DNA from: a virus
Strand: one strand, 5' to 3'
DNA: 22,024 bases
IMG/VR virus record: IMGVR_UViG_3300010392_000972
Coordinates: 1-22,024 of that record
Positions within the stretch are counted from its first letter, which is position 1, and every line of letters begins with the position of its first letter. The position numbers were made by a program, and so were the translations under genes. The notes under the pieces are model-generated. The model searched no databases, was not told the origin of the DNA, and worked only from the letters and a program-made list of their open reading frames with translations. Shown here piece after piece: positions 1-5,349 of this stretch.

Positions 1-5
1 ACCAA

Positions 6-17
6 GGCCCGCGGGCC
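6..17. repeat. 12-bp perfect GC palindrome
   Basis: GGCCCGCGGGCC reads identically on both strands and lies in the GC-rich left edge. It could form a hairpin or be a protein-binding site. No run of T follows closely enough to make it a standard terminator. Confidence 0.6.
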
Positions 18-120
18 GCGCACCGCGCGACCCCCATCCCCCCTTTTTGCGCCCCCGCCTCCGTGCGCGCCGACCTTTATTATTAGTATCATAAAAAATG
101 TCAGACCTAATTACGTTGGG

Positions 121-139
121 CCACAAGTAGACCACAAGT
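121..139. repeat. CCACAAGT direct repeat, operator-like
   Basis: CCACAAGT occurs at 121-128 and again at 132-139, an 11-bp period that places both copies on about the same face of the helix. A 7/8 copy, CCACATGT, lies at 171-178, just before the candidate promoter. Repeats phased like this upstream of a first gene often bind a regulator. The binding role is inference. Confidence 0.4.
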
Positions 140-239
140 TACCCATCCCCCTCTTAATCAGGCAAATGCGCCACATGTTTTCCGCTTACAAAAATCGCGG
201 GGATATTTTCGTTCGGGTCTTTGTGGTAGGATCGGTAGC

Positions 240-434
240 ATGTTTGTCCCGTTGATCCTCATATGTAGCCTTGAGCTAGGTTGTAAGACCATCGCAGGTC
301 CGATGGTCGAGGACCTAGAGTCGTGCTACGCGGCTCTCGACGCTGGATCCTTGGTCCTTGCACCTCGGTTGGTTGATGGTGCGAAGATATCCGGGGGTCA
401 TTGTTTAGAGTGGATTTCTGGGGAGCCTGCTTAA
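240..434 (+). CDS. Small four-cysteine phage protein, unknown function
   Basis: A 64-residue protein that starts with a hydrophobic stretch (MFVPLILICSLELG) and has four cysteines, at about residues 9, 15, 29 and 54, spaced as if for two disulphides or a metal site. The hydrophobic start could be a beta strand or a weak export signal. The residue three before Cys15 is Glu, which argues against a lipoprotein signal. The stop codon overlaps the next start as TAATG, so the two genes are probably translationally coupled. Its style (small, Cys-rich, GP and GG turns) resembles small hypothetical proteins of marine phages, but I cannot name a function. It is the first gene after the non-coding region. 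Confidence 0.6.
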   Translation: MFVPLILICSLELGCKTIAGPMVEDLESCYAALDAGSLVLAPRLVDGAKISGGHCLEWISGEPA

Positions 435-919
435 TGTTGGATGAGATTAAGGTTATCGCGGGCATTATGGCCGCGGTTGTTGGCGTGTTCAGCGGTGTAG
501 TTACGTTGAGCGGCAAGTTGGGTTTTGAGTTCTGGAGTCGTCCTATTTTGGAGTGGGCTCCGGAGCAGTTTGAGATTGTTGGTGGTCCAGCTGACGGTGG
601 GTTTAAGGTTGTAGCTGCGAGGACCAAGTTGCGGGATGACTGTGAGGTGGTTGGTTTTGCTGTGGAGATTAGGGATGCTGACTACATTGTTTATCCTGCT
701 ACACCTAGTGCGACTCGATTTAGCGGAGCTGCGAGTGGTGTGGTTGAGAAGTTTGGATTTTATGTATTTTTGCATGAGATGGATGTACACAAGGTTCGTC
801 CTGGGACTGCGACATTGCTGGCTCAGATTAAGTATGATTGTCCGGAGGGTGAGCAGATTGTGACGTATCCTCCGATGTTGAATTTTCAGATTGAGGAGCC
901 TGGTGATGTTGGTTCGTGA
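434..919 (+). CDS. Membrane-anchored phage protein with beta-rich outer domain
   Basis: A 161-residue protein. The start at 434 is chosen over an upstream ATG at 401 because it overlaps the previous stop as TAATG. Residues about 5-28 form one hydrophobic helix (IAGIMAAVVGVFSGVV), likely a membrane anchor. The rest is a beta-rich domain with conserved-looking segments such as VEIRDADYIVYP, ATLLAQIKYDCPEGEQ and a closing LNFQIEE strand, giving an Ig-like impression. The domain has two cysteines. Codons end mostly in T or G (TTG Leu, GTT Val), unlike the C-ending capsid genes. A role in the envelope, such as spanin-like or superinfection exclusion, is possible, but nothing in the sequence decides it. 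Confidence 0.75.
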   Translation: MLDEIKVIAGIMAAVVGVFSGVVTLSGKLGFEFWSRPILEWAPEQFEIVGGPADGGFKVVAARTKLRDDCEVVGFAVEIRDADYIVYPATPSATRFSGAASGVVEKFGFYVFLHEMDVHKVRPGTATLLAQIKYDCPEGEQIVTYPPMLNFQIEEPGDVGS

Positions 920-1007
920 GGATTTGCCTGAGTATTCTGTTTATGGCCGGGCTCGTGCTAGGAGCTTTTTCTGGTTGCCTGTGGAATTATTTTTGTATGC
1001 ATGGTAG
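906..1007 (+). CDS. Possible 33-residue protein
   Basis: A short frame that begins inside the end of the preceding gene (14-base overlap) and ends at TAG 1005-1007. GAGGAG at 893-898 lies 7 bases before the ATG, a good ribosome-binding site. The peptide has a charged first half (MLVREDLPEYSVYGRARAR) and a hydrophobic aromatic second half (SFFWLPVELFLYAW), as in small membrane-associated peptides. It fills most of an otherwise empty 120-base gap. At this length it could be chance. The ribosome-binding site and the overlap are the only support. Confidence 0.35.
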   Translation: MLVREDLPEYSVYGRARARSFFWLPVELFLYAW

Positions 1008-1018
1008 GGTTCTTGGGA

Positions 1019-1041
1019 CTTGAACCTCGGACCTTGGACCT
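1019..1041 (+). promoter_or_regulatory. Heptad-repeat leader element, copy 1
   Basis: Directly before the ATG at 1042 stand three 7-base units, TTGAACC, TCGGACC and TTGGACC. The 20-base core (1019-1038) matches 19 of 20 bases of a second element at 2243-2262 that also sits just before a start codon. GGTTC at about 1009-1013 can pair with GAACC inside the element. No ordinary Shine-Dalgarno sequence is visible at this start. The element may be a translational or transcriptional control site; the function is inferred only from its repetition and position. Confidence 0.5.
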
Positions 1042-1512
1042 ATGGCTAACGACAAAATTGAAGGCATTATTGCGCAGTATCTGAGCATGGGCGATATTGC
1101 GCGTATGCGTGATGCCCCGACGGGTGGTTATTTGTCCACGGAGCGACAGATCCACCGCCTTGGTCAGGACAACCGTGACACCACCCGGCATATTCCTTTG
1201 GAGACGAAACAAGACCGTATTCCCGTGGGGGTGTCAGAGGCGTATCGCGATCTTAGGTATGATGATTTTATTGGGTCTGATGACTTTGATAACCGTCCTG
1301 GTCTTCCGTACTATGATCCTGAAACCAAAGAATACATGTCGTTTGATCTAGGTAAGCCAAGCTCAACGAACTCAGATGCAAATATGCTGGAATTATACAT
1401 GGGCGAAGTTCTTGCCTTGCAGCGCAAGGCCGAGGCCGGAGAAGCGAGTCCCGAGGAGCTAGAGCTTTTAGACGCATATAACGAGTTCTTTAGAACACGA
1501 ACGGGAGGATAA
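1042..1512 (+). CDS. Hypothetical acidic phage protein
   Basis: A 156-residue protein I do not recognise. It begins MANDKIEGIIAQYLSMGDIA, has a polar middle rich in Asp, Tyr and Arg (YRDLRYDDFIGSDDF, GLPYYDPETKEYMSF) and ends in a helical, Glu-rich segment (LQRKAEAGEASPEELELL). No membrane segment, cysteine cluster or catalytic motif is visible. The start is the ATG immediately after the heptad-repeat element. Its stop is one base from the next ATG, and that gene's ribosome-binding site (GGGAGG) lies inside this gene's last codons, so the two are probably co-expressed. Confidence 0.75.
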   Translation: MANDKIEGIIAQYLSMGDIARMRDAPTGGYLSTERQIHRLGQDNRDTTRHIPLETKQDRIPVGVSEAYRDLRYDDFIGSDDFDNRPGLPYYDPETKEYMSFDLGKPSSTNSDANMLELYMGEVLALQRKAEAGEASPEELELLDAYNEFFRTRTGG

Positions 1513-1513
1513 G

Positions 1514-1798
1514 ATGTCCGTGATTCCATTTAAGGATGACGACGATTTCAAGAAGCACAACCTGAAGGCTACTGAAGAGGCTGCGAAGGAGCTTCAGGAG
1601 TTTGTTCAGGATTTAGAGTCGTTGGACGCGCAGATGGCGGATTTGCAGCGTGACCGCCAGGACATTTTGACTGTTGTTAAGTCGAAGGGTTACAACGTTA
1701 AGGCTCTTCGGAGGCTTTTGGCTGAGCGCAAGCGCGATGCTGGAGAGTTAGCGGAAGAGAAAGAGACGATTGAGCTCTACCGTAACCTATTGCTGTGA
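1514..1798 (+). CDS. GapR-like DNA-binding protein (DUF2312 family)
   Basis: A 94-residue, almost wholly helical protein. Residues about 24-94 fit the DUF2312/GapR pattern: a coiled-coil helix (LQEFVQDLESLDAQMADLQ), then the family signature KSKGYNVKALRRLLAERKRD at about 56-75, then a Glu-rich helix ending LYRNLLL. In Caulobacter, GapR is a nucleoid-associated protein that clamps overtwisted AT-rich DNA ahead of replication forks and stimulates topoisomerases. Phage copies may bind phage or host DNA during replication. The acidic N-terminal extension (KDDDDF) is an addition relative to the core. The family centres on Alphaproteobacteria, which hints at the host. GGGAGG upstream supports the start. 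Confidence 0.85.
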   Translation: MSVIPFKDDDDFKKHNLKATEEAAKELQEFVQDLESLDAQMADLQRDRQDILTVVKSKGYNVKALRRLLAERKRDAGELAEEKETIELYRNLLL

Positions 1799-1862
1799 CA
1801 TAGTAATCGCATAAAAACTGTGCTACGGTCTGCGCGAAAGACACCCAAGCGCGGAATTTGTT

Positions 1863-2237
1863 GTGTCGAAAAGCACGAGTGTAGGGCGGGCAGGCGAGTT
1901 CCTGGCTGCGTACATCCTGGAGACGTATGGCGTCGAGGTACACCATGTGGACCGCGCGGGATCTGACCTTTGGTGCAAGGTCCAAGGTTCGATACTCACG
2001 GTGCAAGTCAAGTCGAGCAGCAAGCCTGTCCGTTATGGTAACGACACGAAGGAGATGTACACGTACCATACTCCTAAGACGGTTGTTGACTGGTATTGTT
2101 TTGTGGCCTTGGACCGTCAGTTGCTGCTGATGAAGCGCGAGGGTTCGTTTGATACTGCGAAGTTTCGGATCTTGCCTAATGAGTTCAACGAGGCTAATCA
2201 GCGAAGAACGATTGAGGAATTTATGGAAGTCTGTTAG
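1863..2237 (+). CDS. PD-(D/E)XK endonuclease-like protein
   Basis: A 124-residue protein with a GTG start; no closer ATG preserves the conserved N-terminus. The PD-(D/E)XK pattern can be read in order: helix with GRAGEFLAAYIL (Glu12), GSDLW (Asp35), and TVQVKSS (Gln48-x-Lys50), where Gln replaces the usual acidic residue. Gln in that position also occurs in functional members of the superfamily such as some homing endonucleases and related PDDEXK families. It therefore probably cleaves DNA, perhaps as a resolvase or in host DNA breakdown, but substrate specificity cannot be read. A 64-base gap precedes it. The ribosome-binding site is weak (GCGGAA), so it may be expressed at low level. Confidence 0.75.
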   Translation: MSKSTSVGRAGEFLAAYILETYGVEVHHVDRAGSDLWCKVQGSILTVQVKSSSKPVRYGNDTKEMYTYHTPKTVVDWYCFVALDRQLLLMKREGSFDTAKFRILPNEFNEANQRRTIEEFMEVC

Positions 2238-2242
2238 AGTTC

Positions 2243-2263
2243 CTTGAACCTTGGACCTTGGAG
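2243..2263 (+). promoter_or_regulatory. Heptad-repeat leader element, copy 2
   Basis: TTGAACC, TTGGACC and TTGGAGA follow one another here. The core 2243-2262 differs by one base from copy 1 at 1019-1038. The element ends 7 bases before the ATG at 2270, and its last GGAGA (2260-2264) may double as the ribosome-binding site. GTTC just upstream can pair with GAAC across a CTT loop. Its role is inferred from the repetition before two separate genes. Confidence 0.5.
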
Positions 2264-2269
2264 ATAGAC

Positions 2270-2563
2270 ATGGCTCCCAAAAAATCCCTACGCCCTAAGA
2301 TGCGTGAAGATCGCCCATATTTGCCGGAGCATGAGATGTCGGCAAATCAAGCTACTATTCCTGATGCGATTGAGCCGAAGAGTTCTGTTCGCCCGAAGGC
2401 TCGTCCTAAGTATATTGAGGACGATGCTGCTGCGGTGGAGCGTGGTCGTCGGTCCTATGAGCGTGAGATGGAAGACATGCCTCAGAAGTTTGCAAAGGGC
2501 GGCATGGTCCGCGGCTGCAAATCTGAGCAGGTTTCTGGTAAGGGCTTCAAGGGCACGTACTGA
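2270..2563 (+). CDS. Basic small phage protein with KGGMVRG tail
   Basis: A 97-residue protein. ATG 2270 is preferred to an in-frame TTG at 2258 because GGAGA lies just upstream of the ATG. The N-terminal half is rich in Lys, Arg and Pro (MAPKKSLRPKMRED, SVRPKARPKY). The middle is a charged helix (VERGRRSYEREMEDM). The C-terminus is the most distinctive part: FAKGGMVRGCKS, then SGKGFKGTY. The same KGGMV-K/R-G word recurs in the 46-residue protein at 15234. Tails of this style are frequent in uncultured marine phage proteins of unknown role. The next gene starts within the stop (TGATG). Confidence 0.7.
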   Translation: MAPKKSLRPKMREDRPYLPEHEMSANQATIPDAIEPKSSVRPKARPKYIEDDAAAVERGRRSYEREMEDMPQKFAKGGMVRGCKSEQVSGKGFKGTY

Positions 2564-3411
2564 TGGTTAACTTCGCTGAGAGAAGTCGTAATGACATCGC
2601 TATGGATGTCTACACTGCGTTTCGGAACTCTGGTTTTTCGGATGCGCAGTCTCGGGCTTTGACGGCGGAGATTAACCGCGAGAACAGTTTGCGTCCATCG
2701 TTGTTGTTTGGGTCTCATTCGGATCCGTACAACAAGGCGACTAATGTGGGTATGCTTAGCTGGCAGGGGTCTCGCGCTCCTAAGGTTATGAAGTACTTGG
2801 AAGAGCGTGGGTTGATCACGGACAAGGGTACGATTCAGCCTAGTTTCGAGGCTCTTCAGGCTCAGACCGATTTCATTCGCCAGGAGATGGAGGAGAACCC
2901 CTCGTATGCCAAGACGGTTGAGGAGTTTTTGTCCAACCCTGACGTAGATCCGGAGACCGCGAGCCGCGTTCTTGGTGACAACTACATTCGTTGGCGGCGC
3001 ACGGACCCTAAGTACAGCAAGTCTGGTTATGATCGGATTGCCGAAGGGTATCAGTTGCTGGCTTCTGAGGAGCTTTCTGGGGGTTATGCTCCGCCTCGTA
3101 TCTCTACTATGGGCGGTGCGGAGCCTACGGCTTCGGAAGAATTGTACGGGATGTTTGGCGACGTATACGCCACGCCGGAAGAGCGTGCTGCGGCGGATGC
3201 GGAGATGTTGAAACAATCGAAAGCGGCAAATAGGGACGTTGCGGGTGGGGACGCAATGGGTTATTTGTCGGATGCACTAGAATACTTAGACCTGTCACAA
3301 CTAGCGAAAGGACCGTCGGTCCCGAGATCAGTTGGCCCAGGTGTTTATCGTCCTCGTGGGGGCGCTGGAACTAGGGCTCTTCAGCGGTTTGGGATCGCTA
3401 GCTTAGCATAA
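2563..3411 (+). CDS. Phage tail lysozyme-type muramidase
   Basis: A 282-residue protein. Residues about 12-146 match the tail-lysozyme (Phage_lysozyme2) pattern: a helix SGFSDAQSRALTAEINREN with catalytic Glu at about 40, then VGMLSWQGSRAPKVM (67-71 WQGSR being the family hallmark), then a QTDFIRQEME helix and a closing segment GDNYIRWRR. It should cleave the glycan strand of peptidoglycan. The remaining C-terminal part (about 150-282) is low-complexity and unassigned; it might tether the enzyme to the virion. No signal peptide is visible, so it would need a holin or act from the particle. It overlaps both neighbours by one base (TGATG and TAATG). Endolysin or virion enzyme cannot be decided here. 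Confidence 0.75.
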   Translation: MVNFAERSRNDIAMDVYTAFRNSGFSDAQSRALTAEINRENSLRPSLLFGSHSDPYNKATNVGMLSWQGSRAPKVMKYLEERGLITDKGTIQPSFEALQAQTDFIRQEMEENPSYAKTVEEFLSNPDVDPETASRVLGDNYIRWRRTDPKYSKSGYDRIAEGYQLLASEELSGGYAPPRISTMGGAEPTASEELYGMFGDVYATPEERAAADAEMLKQSKAANRDVAGGDAMGYLSDALEYLDLSQLAKGPSVPRSVGPGVYRPRGGAGTRALQRFGIASLA

Positions 3412-3875
3412 TGGAATACAAAACATTCGCCATCGAGCGTTTGCGGGACATTTTGACCTTAGGGATCGCCATGCAGCAGGAGGGCGCGTATAGCGTCATC
3501 CCTTTTGACATCGAAAGAGCTGCTCAATCTATCATTCACATGGTTATCAACAACCCGAACGGGTTTGGTTTGCTGGCATATGACGGCGACAAACCTGTTG
3601 GTATGATTGCTGGAGCTATGGCCCCATATTTTTTTGGTGCCGGAGAGTTAGCCTCTGACTACGTTTGGTATATCGAACCCGAGTACCGAGGTTCACGGGC
3701 CGCGATCCGTTTGCTCAAGGAGTTTAAATCTTGGGCCACGGACATGGGTGCTAGTGAGTTGTACATGGGTGTAACGACCGGGGTATCTGCGGAGCGCACT
3801 GGTCAGCTTTTGCAGCGCCTTGGTTTTAAGCCTGTCGGCGGGAACTACAAGGTGGAGTTGGATGTCAAATCTTAA
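3411..3875 (+). CDS. GNAT-family N-acetyltransferase
   Basis: A 154-residue protein with the GNAT fold signature. An N-terminal alpha/beta part is followed by a strand FGLLAYDGDKPVGMIAGAM, then the acetyl-CoA-binding motif A, VWYIEPEYRGSRAAIRLL (a variant of R/Q-x-x-G-x-G/A), then a helix and the terminal strand region containing GVSAERTGQLLQRLGF. Such enzymes move an acetyl group from acetyl-CoA to an amine on a protein or small molecule; the substrate cannot be predicted. It sits directly before the large terminase and overlaps it by 14 bases, a position where a small terminase is often found. Similar GNAT genes occur near packaging genes in other aquatic phages. Confidence 0.8.
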   Translation: MEYKTFAIERLRDILTLGIAMQQEGAYSVIPFDIERAAQSIIHMVINNPNGFGLLAYDGDKPVGMIAGAMAPYFFGAGELASDYVWYIEPEYRGSRAAIRLLKEFKSWATDMGASELYMGVTTGVSAERTGQLLQRLGFKPVGGNYKVELDVKS

Positions 3876-5349
3876 TGCTTTACCTGATGAGGTACTGAAG
3901 GAGATTCTGGCTCTTACGGAAGCCAAGAAGAAGCTGGATATTCGCGAGAAGGCTACGAACAGTTTTATGGCCTTTGCGCATCATGTGTATGAGAACTTCA
4001 TTGAGGGCGAGCATCACCGGATTATTGCGGAAAAGCTGGAGCGTGTTGCGCGTGGCGAGTTGAAGCGTTTGATTATCAACATGCCGCCTCGTCATTCGAA
4101 GTCTGAGTTTGCTTCATTTTTGATGCCTGCTTGGTTTTTGGGCCGGAATCCGAAGCTCAAGATTATTCAAGCGACACATAACACGGAACTGGCGGTACGA
4201 TTTGGTCGCAAGGTTAGGGATTTGATTGATGACCCGGCATACAAGGAAGTCTTCCCAGGCACCGTCCTTAAAGAGGATAACAAAGGGGCCGGTAAGTGGG
4301 GCACTAACAGGGGTGGCGAATACTTTGCTGCTGGTGTCGGCGCTGCCGTTACTGGCCGCGGCGCTGACTTGTTCATCATTGACGACCCTCACTCGGAACA
4401 GGACGCGTTAAGCGAGACGGCGTTTGATCACGCCTATGAGTGGTACACTTCTGGTCCTCGACAGCGTCTTCAGCCTGGCGGCGCCATCATTTTGGTTATG
4501 ACCCGTTGGGGTAAGAAGGATTTGACGGGCCGTTTGCTAGCAAATCAGACGTCGGATGCCATGGCTGATCAATGGGAAGTTGTAGAGTTTCCGGCGTTGT
4601 TGCCTTCTGGTAGACCACTATGGCCTGAGTTTTGGGAAAAAGACGCACTTCTGTCGATTAAGGCGTCACTTCCGCTTGGTAAGTGGTCGGCTCAGTGGCA
4701 GCAGCAGCCCACGAGTGCGGGTTCGGCCATTGTGCGCCGCGAGTGGTGGCGGAAGTGGGAGAAAGAGAAGATCCCACCGCTGAAGTACATCATTCAAGCC
4801 TACGATACTGCGTTCTCGAAGAAGGAAACGGCGGACTACAGTGCCATTACAACGTGGGGCGTCTTTGAACCCGAGGAGGGGGACAAGGATCACCTGATAC
4901 TTTTGGATGCGCAAAGGGGCCGATGGAGCTTTCCGGAGCTAAAAGAAGTAGCCTTTGAAGAGCATCAGTACTGGGAACCGGACATGGTCATTATTGAGGC
5001 CAAGGCTACGGGTAAACCTCTGATTGACGAGCTGCGCGCTCGGGGTATTCCCGCCCTGGGTTTTTCTCCAGGTAGACGTGCAGGCGGAGGTGGTGTAGAT
5101 AAGACAACTAGAATGCATATGGTGTCACCTTTGTTTGAGGCGGGCTTGGTATGGGCTCCTGAGGACAAAAGATTTGCAGAAGAGGTCATTGAAGAGGTGT
5201 CTTCATTTCCGAATGGCGATCACGATGACTTTTGTGATAGTATGACCCTAGCATTGATGCGTTTCCGCCAAGGCGGGTTCGTGACTATACACGATGAAGA
5301 GCGGCTTGATTTCGCGGATCAGGCGCCTCGTAAACGGGAGTATTATTGA
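3862..5349 (+). CDS. terL: Terminase large subunit
   Basis: A 495-residue DNA-packaging motor and nuclease. ATG 3862 is chosen because GGTGGAG lies just before it; an upstream in-frame ATG at 3820 lies well inside the acetyltransferase gene. ATPase motifs: Walker A MPPRHSKS at 74-81, Walker B LFIIDD at 170-175, and a coupling motif MTRW at about 213-216. The RNase H-like nuclease carries YDTAF (Asp315), VIIEAK (Glu379) and GDHDDFCDS (Asp455, Asp456 and Asp459 region). The architecture matches the PPRH-K-S type of phage terminase with a C-terminal nuclease domain. It would cut concatemers and pump DNA through the portal encoded next. No residue needed for activity looks missing. Confidence 0.95.
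   Translation: MSNLNALPDEVLKEILALTEAKKKLDIREKATNSFMAFAHHVYENFIEGEHHRIIAEKLERVARGELKRLIINMPPRHSKSEFASFLMPAWFLGRNPKLKIIQATHNTELAVRFGRKVRDLIDDPAYKEVFPGTVLKEDNKGAGKWGTNRGGEYFAAGVGAAVTGRGADLFIIDDPHSEQDALSETAFDHAYEWYTSGPRQRLQPGGAIILVMTRWGKKDLTGRLLANQTSDAMADQWEVVEFPALLPSGRPLWPEFWEKDALLSIKASLPLGKWSAQWQQQPTSAGSAIVRREWWRKWEKEKIPPLKYIIQAYDTAFSKKETADYSAITTWGVFEPEEGDKDHLILLDAQRGRWSFPELKEVAFEEHQYWEPDMVIIEAKATGKPLIDELRARGIPALGFSPGRRAGGGGVDKTTRMHMVSPLFEAGLVWAPEDKRFAEEVIEEVSSFPNGDHDDFCDSMTLALMRFRQGGFVTIHDEERLDFADQAPRKREYY

Larger units (their letters stand above)
1..239. other. Non-coding left region with GC-rich edge and possible promoter
   Basis: No convincing gene lies here on either strand. Bases 1 to about 70 are extremely GC-rich, with C-runs at 31-35, 38-43 and 52-56, a perfect 12-bp palindrome at 6-17 and a 5-bp stem (17-21 with 25-29). 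From about 70 the sequence turns AT-rich. TTTCCG (179-184) and GATATT (202-207), 17 bp apart, form a weak sigma70-like pair about 30 bases before the first gene, so a promoter here is possible but unproven. The block probably separates an upstream transcription unit from the genes to the right. Confidence 0.6.

Noticed and set aside
240-434. Lipoprotein signal in the first small protein
   Set aside because: SLELGC has Glu at the -3 position, where a lipobox needs Leu/Val/Ile.
1002-1042. tRNA fragment on the minus strand (GGTTCAAGTCCC near an ACCA-like end)
   Set aside because: The T stem does not pair beyond two bases and no anticodon or D arm follows; the same words recur as the heptad element before another gene.
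1799-1862. Promoter in the 64-base gap before the nuclease gene
   Set aside because: GTGACA or TTGCTG have no properly spaced -10 partner.
2482-3216. 244-codon minus-strand frame opposite the lysozyme
   Set aside because: The + strand has clear lysozyme motifs and overlapping starts and stops; the minus product is Arg/Leu-rich antisense with no domain.
3411-3875. Host-derived metabolic gene carried by the phage
   Set aside because: GNAT genes beside terminase are frequent in phages and the substrate is unknown; nothing ties it to host metabolism.
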